Assembly (NCBI GenBank): GCA_001940655.1
Contig: MBAA01000227.1
Span: 3,140-8,684, forward strand
DNA: 5,545 nt
Origin: Promethearchaeota archaeon CR_4
GTDB taxonomy: Archaea; Asgardarchaeota; Lokiarchaeia; Sigyniarchaeales; CR-4
Direction: 5' to 3'
Position 1 is the stretch's first letter, and every line of letters starts with the position of its first letter. A program made the position numbers and the translations under genes. Shown here one piece after another: positions 1 through 5,479 of the stretch. The notes under the pieces are model-generated. The model was given only the letters and a program-made list of their open reading frames with translations, made no database searches and was not told the origin of the DNA.

Positions 1-381
1 CGCCCGCATAGGTGGGTCGTGCTGGTCTGGAATGAACGCAAGACCCAAGGGAATCTTTTCATGCTGGCGTACGAACAGCTATTGCTCACCTATGCAACGG
101 ATTACCCCAAGGTGGATCACCGGCAGATTGATGCTAACGTGCTCGGGGCCTTCTTTGGCCACAATTATCGCGAGAAAACATTCAGTAATTCCCAAACGCT
201 CGACCTGGAGGGTTTGCGCGGGCGACTTCTCTCTTCTTCGTATGCACCGGAAAGTGGCCAACCAGGACACGATGCCATGCTCACGACCCTCGACGGGATC
301 TTCCAGAAATACCAAGTCAACGGGCAAGTTGTGTTTGAATACGAGACAAAAATGTACTACGGACAATCACCACGCCGGTAA
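1..381 (+). CDS. Class I SAM-dependent methyltransferase, C-terminal part (cut by left edge)
   Basis: The reading frame is open through the left edge and ends at TAA 379-381, leaving 126 residues. A GTG at 19 and an ATG at 61 lie inside the fold, so neither is a likely true start. The visible part begins in a hydrophobic strand followed by the WNER motif (VVLVWNER), then AYEQLLLTYATDY, a GLRGRLLSSSYAPE segment, and ends in VFEYETKMYYG. This order is the known C-terminal half of a common family of small (about 250-270 residue) UbiE/type-11-like methyltransferases. In that family the N-terminal half, missing here, carries the SAM-binding glycine motif. The protein is probably cytosolic and transfers a methyl group from SAM; its acceptor is unknown. 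It converges on the beta-helix fragment downstream. Family assignment is fairly safe; substrate is not predictable. Confidence 0.8.
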   Translation, partial: RPHRWVVLVWNERKTQGNLFMLAYEQLLLTYATDYPKVDHRQIDANVLGAFFGHNYREKTFSNSQTLDLEGLRGRLLSSSYAPESGQPGHDAMLTTLDGIFQKYQVNGQVVFEYETKMYYGQSPRR

Positions 382-476
382 CGCCAAACACGATGAAAAA
401 ATGACTTCCGTTTCCATATTTGCTTGCGAGATCGTAATTTACCCCTCTTTTGCCCCTTAAGACACCAGACCAGAGA

Positions 477-495
477 ACCAGCGTTCAGCGTTGGT
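477..495 (+). other. Possible RNA hairpin in the convergent intergenic region
   Basis: ACCAGCGT, a TCA loop and GCGTTGGT form an 8-pair stem if read as + strand RNA, with two G-U wobbles. On the minus strand those wobbles become A-C mismatches, so any structure would belong to the methyltransferase transcript, about 95 bases after its stop. It could mark the 3' end of that transcript, but no strong T-run follows directly. The rest of 382-513 shows nothing else that I can support. Confidence 0.2.
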
Positions 496-513
496 GCGGA
501 GTCCTAGCTCGAT

Positions 514-912
514 TTACTTTCTTCTTTTACCAATAATTATTACTCCCACAAATCCACAGATTATGAGAAGAGGAATGGGGAAAGCGGGCACCCCAGCATC
601 TATGGGAGTGGTCTCATCTGACGCGCACTCGTCTTCCTCCGTATTCCCGGTTATGGTATTTCCTCCCGTTGAATCCTCAATGTTAATGTCTGAATTTGCA
701 CTTATGTTGCCAGGGTTGTTGGCGCAAAAATGATTACCCGTTATCACCACGTTCCCGCTTTCATGCAGGTCAATGGCGAAATATGCACACCGGGTAATGG
801 TGTTGCCCGAGATGTTGCAAGCATTGCTATATACTAAGCGAATTCCATTATCCACTCCCCGATCGTTGGTATTTTGCCGGATTGTGTTATTATCCGCATA
901 GTAGAGTAGCAA
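514..912 (-). CDS. NosD-like parallel beta-helix surface protein, C-terminal fragment with membrane anchor; probably 5'-truncated
   Basis: A TTG start at 910-912 gives 132 residues. The frame is open further back to about 963, where an in-frame TAA (964-966) blocks it, and no ATG or GTG occurs in that extension. Residues 8-90 carry spaced beta-helix rung motifs (NNTIRQN, NISGNTIT, NVVITGNHF, NTITGN), as in NosD/pectate-lyase-like repeat proteins. Residues 91-108 form an acidic, Thr-containing linker. Residues 109-128 are a hydrophobic helix opening with VPAFPIP and followed by KRRK, a typical archaeal C-terminal surface anchor. A whole protein of this type would have a signal peptide and many more rungs. 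Here rung-like sequence (SDNFVQNSSDLLLYY) continues upstream of the TTG and then stops, and no signal peptide or Shine-Dalgarno is seen. I infer a relic of a larger cell-surface gene, lying downstream of the kinase on the same strand. A short expressed protein is possible but less likely. Confidence 0.6.
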   Translation of the reverse strand: MLLYYADNNTIRQNTNDRGVDNGIRLVYSNACNISGNTITRCAYFAIDLHESGNVVITGNHFCANNPGNISANSDINIEDSTGGNTITGNTEEDECASDETTPIDAGVPAFPIPLLIICGFVGVIIIGKRRK

Positions 913-1017
913 ATCTGACGAATTTTGGACGAAGTTGTCGGATCCCGAGGTTCTGGAAGGTCTTTATTACCTTAATGCAGCTGTTATTTCAAATGCTTGC
1001 AGTTTAGCAATTATTTT

Positions 1018-3417
1018 TTATCCCTGATCCCGTTTTTTATCCTCAGGGCTTGATGTCTCCCCGTTCCTCAAGAGATTCATAGGGAGCGTGATTTTCACGG
1101 TAGATCCTAGGTTTGGGCCAGGCGACGAAATTTCTATTGTCCCGTTGTGCCGTTCGATGAGTCCTCTTGTCAGAAACAAACCAATTCCGGTGCCTGGCAA
1201 AGTATTATCCTTGGACTGCATGCTCTTTGAGGAAAAAGGACGCCATACTTCCCCTAATTGCTCCGGCGTGAACCCATACCCTTGATCTTTAAAGAAGATT
1301 GAGATCTGGTTACCATTTACTTCTAAGGTGACCGTTACTTGTGTTCCTTCGGGGGAATATTTAATCGCGTTTGACAAGATGTTGATGAATACTTGCTCGA
1401 TACGAAAACCATCCACCCATATATCGAAGTCTTGGATGTGATTATTTATCGCAATATTATGCGAAAGAGCGAGTTGAGCTACGGAATCGACAGCATTTTT
1501 CATCAGGATGGTCGTCTTGTGCTTTCCCATCTTAAGTTCGAGTCTCTTGCTTTCTATCCGCCCGACATCGAGGAAATTATTGATAATCGTAGTTAATCTC
1601 CGGGCGGATTGAAGGATGCTCGCAACCTCTTCCATCCCGATGATTTCATCTAATTTTTTCCCCTTGTTGATAGTTTGGGCCATAAACTCGGCCCACCCGA
1701 TGATCGGCACGAGGGGGGTTTTCAGCTCGTGCGAGGCGAACGTAATGAGGTTGGTCTTCATGTCCGAAATACTAAGTGCATCCTCGTATAATTTGAGGAG
1801 GGAATTATGACTATCTTTCACCACTTGCATGGCCTGCTTTATCTGGTCGATGTTGATGAGCGTGACTAGAAAAAGTTCTTTGTCTTCCAGAGGAATCCTC
1901 TTGGCAGAGAACAAGACCCAAATGGAAGTCCCGTCCTTTTTCCTCATGACGGTTTCAAAATTCCCCACCTCGCCAGTCTTCTCAATCATCGACAGAAATA
2001 GTTCCCTATCCTTGGAATTGGCATATAATGCAGGTACGGAGACGTGCAGAAATTCCTCCTCGGTGTAGCCAAAAATCGCGGCGATTGCCCGGTTGCACTC
2101 GTGGATCACCCCCTCGCGATCCGAAAGAGCCACCCCGACAACGTTGCTTTCAAAGAGCGTGCGGTATTTTTCCTCACTCCGGCGAAGCGCCTCTTCTGCT
2201 CGCTTGCGCGCGGTGATGTCGTTGATCATTTCTATTATCTGAACGACTTTGCCAGAGTCATCTCTCACCGAGAATGCGGAGATCATCGTGTCCAAGATCT
2301 CTCCATTTTTCTTCACTACTTGGAAATTGATCTCCCCGTGAGCTTGTATATCCACGCCCGTGTTTGTTGGTATAACGTGTGTCTTTTGATATTCTGTGTA
2401 TTTCTTTACACGGTCTATCGAAGCTGGTGCGAGAAACTCGTCATATCGGTGACCTAAAACTTCCTCCCGCGTATACCCCAGTTTTTTTAACCAGATATCG
2501 TTAACACTAAGAATGATCCCTTTCGGATCGATGGATTCGAGCATCGCGGGGGCTTTCATGTAGAGATTCCGGTATTTTTCTTCACTTGCCTTGAGGATTC
2601 CTTCCGCTTTTTTAAGCTCGGTGACGTCTGTGATAAAATCAAGGATTCCAACAATCTTACCAGATTCGTCCCTCTCCGAGATTATCGTGACCAAAACATC
2701 CATCAAATCTCCATTTTTCTTCACGAGCTGGAAATTGCGGTTTTTAAATTCACCTGTCTTCAAGAATTCAGGGGTGGATGTAGATAGCGCATATTCTTTC
2801 GAAGCTCGGGTGAAAAACTTGGTATACCTGTGGCCAATAACCTCGTCTAACGTGTACCCCATTTTTTCCAACCAAGTGTCGTTAACGCTAACGATATACC
2901 CCTCCCCATCGATGGATTCGAGCATACCGGGACTTTTCATGTAGAGTTTCCGGTATTTTTCTTCACTCGCCTTGAGGGCTTTCTCTTTTTTTTTCCACTC
3001 CGTAATGTCGGCTAGGATGAGGATCAGGTTGTTGATTTGCCCCTTAGAGTTTACCGGGAAGATGCAGGCGCGCATCCTTCGATCCTCCCCAAGTTCGCAC
3101 TCGACCTCTTGAAATTCGCCCTTTGAAATACAGTCCTTGATCGCTTTCTGTAATCGCGCTTGAGCTGCTGGCAGAGATTGTGCAATGGCATCGTGGCCAA
3201 CGGATTTATATCCCTCTGCAGGGAGAAGTAGGGACGAGATGGACGTGCCGATGATGCTGTTCTGGGGTTTCCCGAGCAGTAACTCAGATGGACGATTCGC
3301 TTTGAGGATTTTCCCAGATCGAACATCCACAAGAAGGATAGAATCTGACGTCTTGTCAAAGATTGCTTCCCATAAGCTGCTCTCGGTTAGAGGCGGGTCA
3401 CTTCTCAAATCCATCAT
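1018..3417 (-). CDS. Cytoplasmic multi-PAS sensor histidine kinase
   Basis: This complete 799-residue gene starts at the first of two consecutive ATGs (3417), directly after an in-frame TAG, and ends with TAA at 1018-1020. Four PAS-like sensor domains lie at about residues 13-139, 151-268, 278-404 and 413-528, each joined by short charged linkers such as KASEEKYR. A HisKA dimerisation domain follows (about 553-620), with the phospho-acceptor H563 in FASHELKTPL. The HATPase_c domain (about 668-780) shows an N-box (FINILSNAIKYSPEG, N683), a G1 box (DQGYGF, from D711), an F-box region (WRPFSS) and a G2 box (PGTGIGL, from 741). All catalytic boxes are intact, so autophosphorylation is expected. 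I see no transmembrane segment or signal peptide, so it should sense an intracellular cue or a partner protein. No receiver domain is fused and no response regulator is in the window. The PAS ligand is unknown; no heme or flavin motif is recognisable. No good Shine-Dalgarno precedes the start. Confidence 0.93.
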   Translation of the reverse strand: MMDLRSDPPLTESSLWEAIFDKTSDSILLVDVRSGKILKANRPSELLLGKPQNSIIGTSISSLLLPAEGYKSVGHDAIAQSLPAAQARLQKAIKDCISKGEFQEVECELGEDRRMRACIFPVNSKGQINNLILILADITEWKKKEKALKASEEKYRKLYMKSPGMLESIDGEGYIVSVNDTWLEKMGYTLDEVIGHRYTKFFTRASKEYALSTSTPEFLKTGEFKNRNFQLVKKNGDLMDVLVTIISERDESGKIVGILDFITDVTELKKAEGILKASEEKYRNLYMKAPAMLESIDPKGIILSVNDIWLKKLGYTREEVLGHRYDEFLAPASIDRVKKYTEYQKTHVIPTNTGVDIQAHGEINFQVVKKNGEILDTMISAFSVRDDSGKVVQIIEMINDITARKRAEEALRRSEEKYRTLFESNVVGVALSDREGVIHECNRAIAAIFGYTEEEFLHVSVPALYANSKDRELFLSMIEKTGEVGNFETVMRKKDGTSIWVLFSAKRIPLEDKELFLVTLINIDQIKQAMQVVKDSHNSLLKLYEDALSISDMKTNLITFASHELKTPLVPIIGWAEFMAQTINKGKKLDEIIGMEEVASILQSARRLTTIINNFLDVGRIESKRLELKMGKHKTTILMKNAVDSVAQLALSHNIAINNHIQDFDIWVDGFRIEQVFINILSNAIKYSPEGTQVTVTLEVNGNQISIFFKDQGYGFTPEQLGEVWRPFSSKSMQSKDNTLPGTGIGLFLTRGLIERHNGTIEISSPGPNLGSTVKITLPMNLLRNGETSSPEDKKRDQG
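2206..2967 (-). repeat. Internal tandem duplication of PAS domains 2 and 3 within the kinase gene
   Basis: PAS2 (2614-2967) and PAS3 (2206-2586) start with nearly the same protein segment (KASEEKYR-LYMK-P-MLESID, then SVND-WL-K-GYT--EV-GHRY). At DNA level 2557-2596 and 2938-2977 match in 38 of 40 bases, and the offset is 381 bases (127 codons). The C-terminal halves are more diverged, and PAS3 carries an insertion around residues 346-362. This supports a domain duplication inside the gene, recent or kept similar by gene conversion. Confidence 0.7.
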
Positions 3418-3713
3418 CTATCACAGTAAACACTGAAAAAATTCATCCATTCATCCTTAAACCACGATGTTCAATCTCTTCAATCTTACGCTTTTCCCCT
3501 AAAAGTGTATCCTTTTTTGAGCGTCCCACAAATTAGGTTTGAATTAATTTCGACCGTGAGAACCGCATGGAGGGTAAACATCTTTCGTCATCTATGCATT
3601 TCCCTGGGCCCTCGCCATAAAACCGTCATTTTTCACATACTAATTCAATGCGATCTTACCGGCCGCTAGGAACGCATTAGACTCTCCTTCTAAGTCCTAA
3701 AAATGAGGAAAGG

Positions 3714-3738
3714 GGAGGGGTTACCATTAAACCTCTCC
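3714..3738. promoter_or_regulatory. Imperfect inverted repeat (9-bp stem, 7-base loop)
   Basis: GGAGGGGTT (3714-3722) and AACCTCTCC (3730-3738) pair over nine positions with one G-U, leaving the loop ACCATTA. It sits at the end of a purine-rich tract and abuts the first 30-base direct repeat. It could be an operator half-site pair or, if transcribed, a leader hairpin of the membrane-protein gene. The function is inferred from position only. Confidence 0.35.
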
Positions 3739-3799
3739 TATCCAGTAGAGATGCGTTTATTAACTACTTCTAGCCAGTAGAGATGCGTTTGTTAACAAC
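3738..3799 (+). repeat. Two tandem 30-bp direct repeats with 32-bp period upstream of the membrane-protein gene
   Basis: Copy 1 (3738-3767) and copy 2 (3770-3799) agree at 27 of 30 positions. The shared core is CCAGTAGAGATGCGTTT followed by RTTAAC. The 32-base period is close to three helical turns, so bound proteins would lie on the same face of the DNA. Each copy ends in an AT-rich TTTRTTAAC that resembles an archaeal TATA element; the second copy ends only 22 bases before the ATG at 3822. A pair of operator or activator sites, or a duplicated promoter, is the simplest reading. Confidence 0.55.
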
Positions 3800-3821
3800 G
3801 ACTTGAAAGAGTACGATCATT

Positions 3822-4655
3822 ATGGCAGACCCCATTCCCGTCGACTTTATCCCCCTCGCAATGATCATCGGTATCTTCACCATTTTCATGATCATCGTGA
3901 CTATTCTCGCTGCGCTGCGCCACCGCGAGAAACGAACTCAGGTGACGAAAACTCTCCTCGTTATGTATGTGCTCTTCATAGTTGCAAATGGCATAGGGCT
4001 AGTGACGGCTATATTTGGCATATTAGGCATTCCCGCCATCAGGTTTGTGTCCGAAATCTCGGCTTTTCTCGGTGACCGACTAGTATTGGTATTAATCAAC
4101 ACGTTTTTTGCCCAATTCGAACTTGTATTTTTTCTAGTCGGGTTCTATTTCATGTTCGTCTTTGCTCAGCTCGTGTTCGGCGATGCTAATGCACCACAGC
4201 AAATCCGAGGCAAACTAGTCAAGATTCTGATAGAAATTGCTATTGTCCTTCAATCCTTAGCCAGCATTCTTGTCGGGTATTCGATGATACTCGCAATCGC
4301 GGGCTCCCCCATCATCGAAGTTATCATATTGTTGGGTGCCACCATCCTTCCTATTGTAGTTCTAGTAATTCAAATGCCATTCGTGCTTCTTACTATGATT
4401 CCCATCTTCATCGAGTCCAACCGGGCACGGCATCGAATCTCCCGAGATGACCCCCACCGGTCGAATTTCCTGTACCTCGCCATCATGGCCTTCATACTCC
4501 TCCTTACGCCGATTTTTACTGTTCTGCTCATCGCCATCTCCCTTTCAGGGGTTCCATACCCCAATTTTGCCGCGTATTTAACGTGGGTTGTTGAACCGCT
4601 GACCATATACGCGGGCTACCGGGGCTTTTTTTCTCGCAAATCCCCGGGAACGTAA
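3822..4655 (+). CDS. Polytopic membrane protein of unknown family, about seven transmembrane helices
   Basis: This complete 277-residue gene runs from ATG 3822 to TAA 4653-4655. A purine-rich GAAAGA (3805-3810) upstream is at best a weak ribosome site. Hydrophobic segments lie at about residues 8-32, 43-69, 88-119, 133-160, 164-197, 215-240 and 248-268, suggesting seven helices. Basic loops (RHREKR 33-38; RARHR 201-205) and the basic C-terminal tail (RKS) would face the cytoplasm by the positive-inside rule. The long acidic/Gln loop around 120-130 (GDANAPQQIRGK) separates helices 3 and 4. I see no catalytic motif, retinal-binding lysine, transporter signature or fused domain, and do not recognise the family. 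It may be a lineage-specific sensor or carrier. It is divergent from the kinase gene, so a shared control region is possible, but partnership is speculation. Confidence 0.75.
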   Translation: MADPIPVDFIPLAMIIGIFTIFMIIVTILAALRHREKRTQVTKTLLVMYVLFIVANGIGLVTAIFGILGIPAIRFVSEISAFLGDRLVLVLINTFFAQFELVFFLVGFYFMFVFAQLVFGDANAPQQIRGKLVKILIEIAIVLQSLASILVGYSMILAIAGSPIIEVIILLGATILPIVVLVIQMPFVLLTMIPIFIESNRARHRISRDDPHRSNFLYLAIMAFILLLTPIFTVLLIAISLSGVPYPNFAAYLTWVVEPLTIYAGYRGFFSRKSPGT

Positions 4656-4667
4656 TTGCAATTTCCG

Positions 4668-4677
4668 TTTTTTTTTT
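4668..4677 (+). terminator. T-run terminator after the membrane-protein gene
   Basis: Ten consecutive T residues begin 13 bases after the TAA at 4653-4655, with no stem before them. This fits archaeal intrinsic termination, which depends mainly on a T-rich stretch. Confidence 0.55.
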
Positions 4678-4693
4678 CAATCCCTTGGATCCG

Positions 4694-4712
4694 GAAGGTG
4701 CACCGCACCTTC
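4694..4712. other. Perfect 8-bp hairpin with 3-base loop
   Basis: GAAGGTGC (4694-4701) and GCACCTTC (4705-4712) are exact inverted repeats around ACC. They lie between the T-run of the membrane gene and the 45-residue ORF, directly after a TCCGGAA motif that recurs before the longer paralog. It could be an operator at the start of the unit, a leader hairpin, or a 3'-end structure of the membrane-gene transcript. Confidence 0.4.
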
Positions 4713-4756
4713 AAGAATTCAACTACTACATATGATGATTACAATTTCCAAAGGAA

Positions 4757-4894
4757 ATGAAATTCAAAATAAACCAAGTAGAGAGGGATATTCCATATGA
4801 AAAGCTCCCGAAAGCGCTTATCCGCCCCGAGCTGAAGAAGCTGTTGAAAGAGTCCATCGCAAAAAGCCTCAAATACGGTTCAAAATTATTGTGA
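4757..4894 (+). CDS. 45-residue ORF: internally deleted paralog of the downstream 124-residue protein
   Basis: ATG 4757 to TGA 4892-4894, with AAAGGA (4750-4755) just before the start. Residues 14-45 align without gaps to residues 92-123 of the protein at 5053-5427 (19 of 32 identical). In DNA, 4796-4859 and 5326-5389 match in 56 of 64 bases. Residues 5-12 (INQVERDI) also resemble residues 12-19 (VDKVEKDF) of that protein, so about 71 middle residues, including the hydrophobic segment, are missing. The TGA is followed at once by an in-frame TAG (4895-4897) that aligns with the paralog's stop, showing that the stop moved one codon earlier. What remains is a basic, helix-prone peptide. It may be a decaying duplicate or a surviving small protein; the frame is intact and several changes are conservative (V/I, R/K, L/I). 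Function unknown. Confidence 0.55.
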   Translation: MKFKINQVERDIPYEKLPKALIRPELKKLLKESIAKSLKYGSKLL

Positions 4895-4926
4895 TAGACT
4901 CGATGTCACCGTATTATGCCATATCC

Positions 4927-4933
4927 TTTTTTT
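4927..4933 (+). terminator. T-run terminator after the 45-residue ORF
   Basis: Seven T residues lie 32 bases after the TGA, followed by more T-rich sequence. The surrounding bases (TGTCAC...CATATCCTTT) align with the region after the longer paralog, so the terminator was part of the duplicated unit. Confidence 0.45.
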
Positions 4934-4967
4934 CGTTCATTATTTTAATCTATTGTTCTTTCATCGC

Positions 4968-5009
4968 ATTATAAGAACCTACATTATTCCGAATCCTTGC
5001 TCCGGAATA
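4968..5009 (+). promoter_or_regulatory. Candidate promoter and operator for the 124-residue gene
   Basis: A TATA-like ATTATAAG (4968-4975) would place transcription start near 5000. Overlapping that point is a perfect 7-base inverted repeat, TATTCCG (4985-4991) and CGGAATA (5003-5009), spaced by 11 bases. A dyad across the start site is a common place for an archaeal repressor. This is assigned by pattern only. Confidence 0.35.
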
Positions 5010-5039
5010 CATTTAGGTGACTTCGGGGCTAGATGCTTA

Positions 5040-5046
5040 GAGGTGA
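5040..5046 (+). promoter_or_regulatory. Strong Shine-Dalgarno that fixes the start at 5053
   Basis: GAGGTGA is a perfect complement of the archaeal 16S rRNA 3' end and lies six bases before the ATG at 5053. A second AGGTGA sits at 5015-5020, about 12 bases before an ATG at 5033 that opens an 8-codon frame overlapping the main start. Confidence 0.65.
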
Positions 5047-5052
5047 TTTTTC

Positions 5053-5427
5053 ATGGTAAGTCAACTTGAGTTTAATAAAACAGAAGTGGACAAAGTCGAG
5101 AAGGACTTTTCCAAAGTTCAATTTAGTCCAGAAATGAGAGGAATACTTACTGGCGCTGCCCAATTACTCGCACAATTTCTACCCATAAGTGTATTAGCGT
5201 TGAAAGGTTTCATCTCAATGGCATTACGGGATACCCAACTCCAAGAGAAAGTAGATATGGCGAATTTTATGCAACTCCCTCGGGAAACGAAACTCAAATT
5301 AGATAAAATAATGTATGATTTTCTCTATGAAAAGCTCGCGAAAGTTCTTGTCCGCCCCGAGCAGAGGAAGCTGTTGAAAGAATCCCTCGAAACAGGTCGC
5401 GAATACGGGTCTAAATTTATGAAATAG
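5053..5427 (+). CDS. Small helical protein of unknown function (124 residues), member of a local tandem family
   Basis: ATG 5053 is set by the GAGGTGA site six bases upstream; the stop is TAG 5425-5427. The protein has three parts. A charged helix (about 5-22, EFNKTEVDKVEKDFSKV) comes first. A hydrophobic stretch follows (about 30-58, GILTGAAQLLAQFLPISVLALKGFISMAL), broken by a proline at 44. A basic, amphipathic C-terminal part covers about 77-124, with RPEQRKLLKES. The hydrophobic part could be a membrane-inserting hairpin or the core of a helical bundle; no signal peptide or catalytic motif is visible. I do not recognise the family. The C-terminal third is repeated in the 45-residue ORF upstream, and the downstream flank is also shared, so this is one unit of a tandem array with its own promoter and terminator. 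Coding is well supported by the ribosome site and the conserved reading frame; function is unknown. Confidence 0.75.
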   Translation: MVSQLEFNKTEVDKVEKDFSKVQFSPEMRGILTGAAQLLAQFLPISVLALKGFISMALRDTQLQEKVDMANFMQLPRETKLKLDKIMYDFLYEKLAKVLVRPEQRKLLKESLETGREYGSKFMK

Positions 5428-5472
5428 ATCCACTGTCACGGAACCACGCAATATCCTTTCTCGATCGTACTC

Positions 5473-5479
5473 TTTTTTT
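5473..5479 (+). terminator. T-run terminator after the 124-residue gene
   Basis: Seven T residues lie 45 bases after the stop, at the equivalent place to the T-run after the upstream copy. No stem precedes them. Confidence 0.45.

Larger units (their letters stand above)
3418..3821. other. Divergent intergenic region between the kinase and the seven-helix membrane protein
   Basis: This 404-base stretch contains no convincing gene; the only ORFs are under 20 codons. Next to the kinase start is a perfect 8-base tandem repeat (ATTCATCC twice, 3441-3456). On the minus strand a weak TATA-like GGTTTAAGG lies about 40 bases before the kinase ATG. The middle (about 3500-3700) has AT-rich patches but nothing I can assign. 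The right part holds a purine-rich tract (3699-3720), a hairpin and two tandem 30-base repeats listed separately. It presumably carries both promoters. Confidence 0.6.

Noticed and set aside
79..366. 95-codon minus-strand frame opposite the methyltransferase
   Set aside because: The + strand protein matches a known methyltransferase tail throughout, so the opposite frame is a shadow.
2044..2457. 137-codon open frame on the + strand inside the kinase gene
   Set aside because: It is antisense to two PAS domains whose protein sequence is clearly real; it has no ribosome site and no recognisable product.
3418..3460. Short upstream frames before the kinase created by the GGATGAAT tandem repeat
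   Set aside because: Frames of about ten codons without ribosome sites; an upstream-ORF role cannot be supported from sequence alone.
3567..3620. 17-codon ORF in the divergent intergenic region
   Set aside because: No ribosome site, no homology to anything nearby, and length expected by chance.
3738..3799. CRISPR-like repeat pair
   Set aside because: Only two copies with a 2-base gap and no spacers; no cas genes. A duplicated regulatory site fits better.
4731..4833. C/D box small RNA starting at ATGATGA with CTGA near 4830
   Set aside because: The boxes are about 100 bases apart, far longer than archaeal C/D RNAs, no clear internal C'/D' pair is present, and the CTGA lies inside the duplicated coding stretch.
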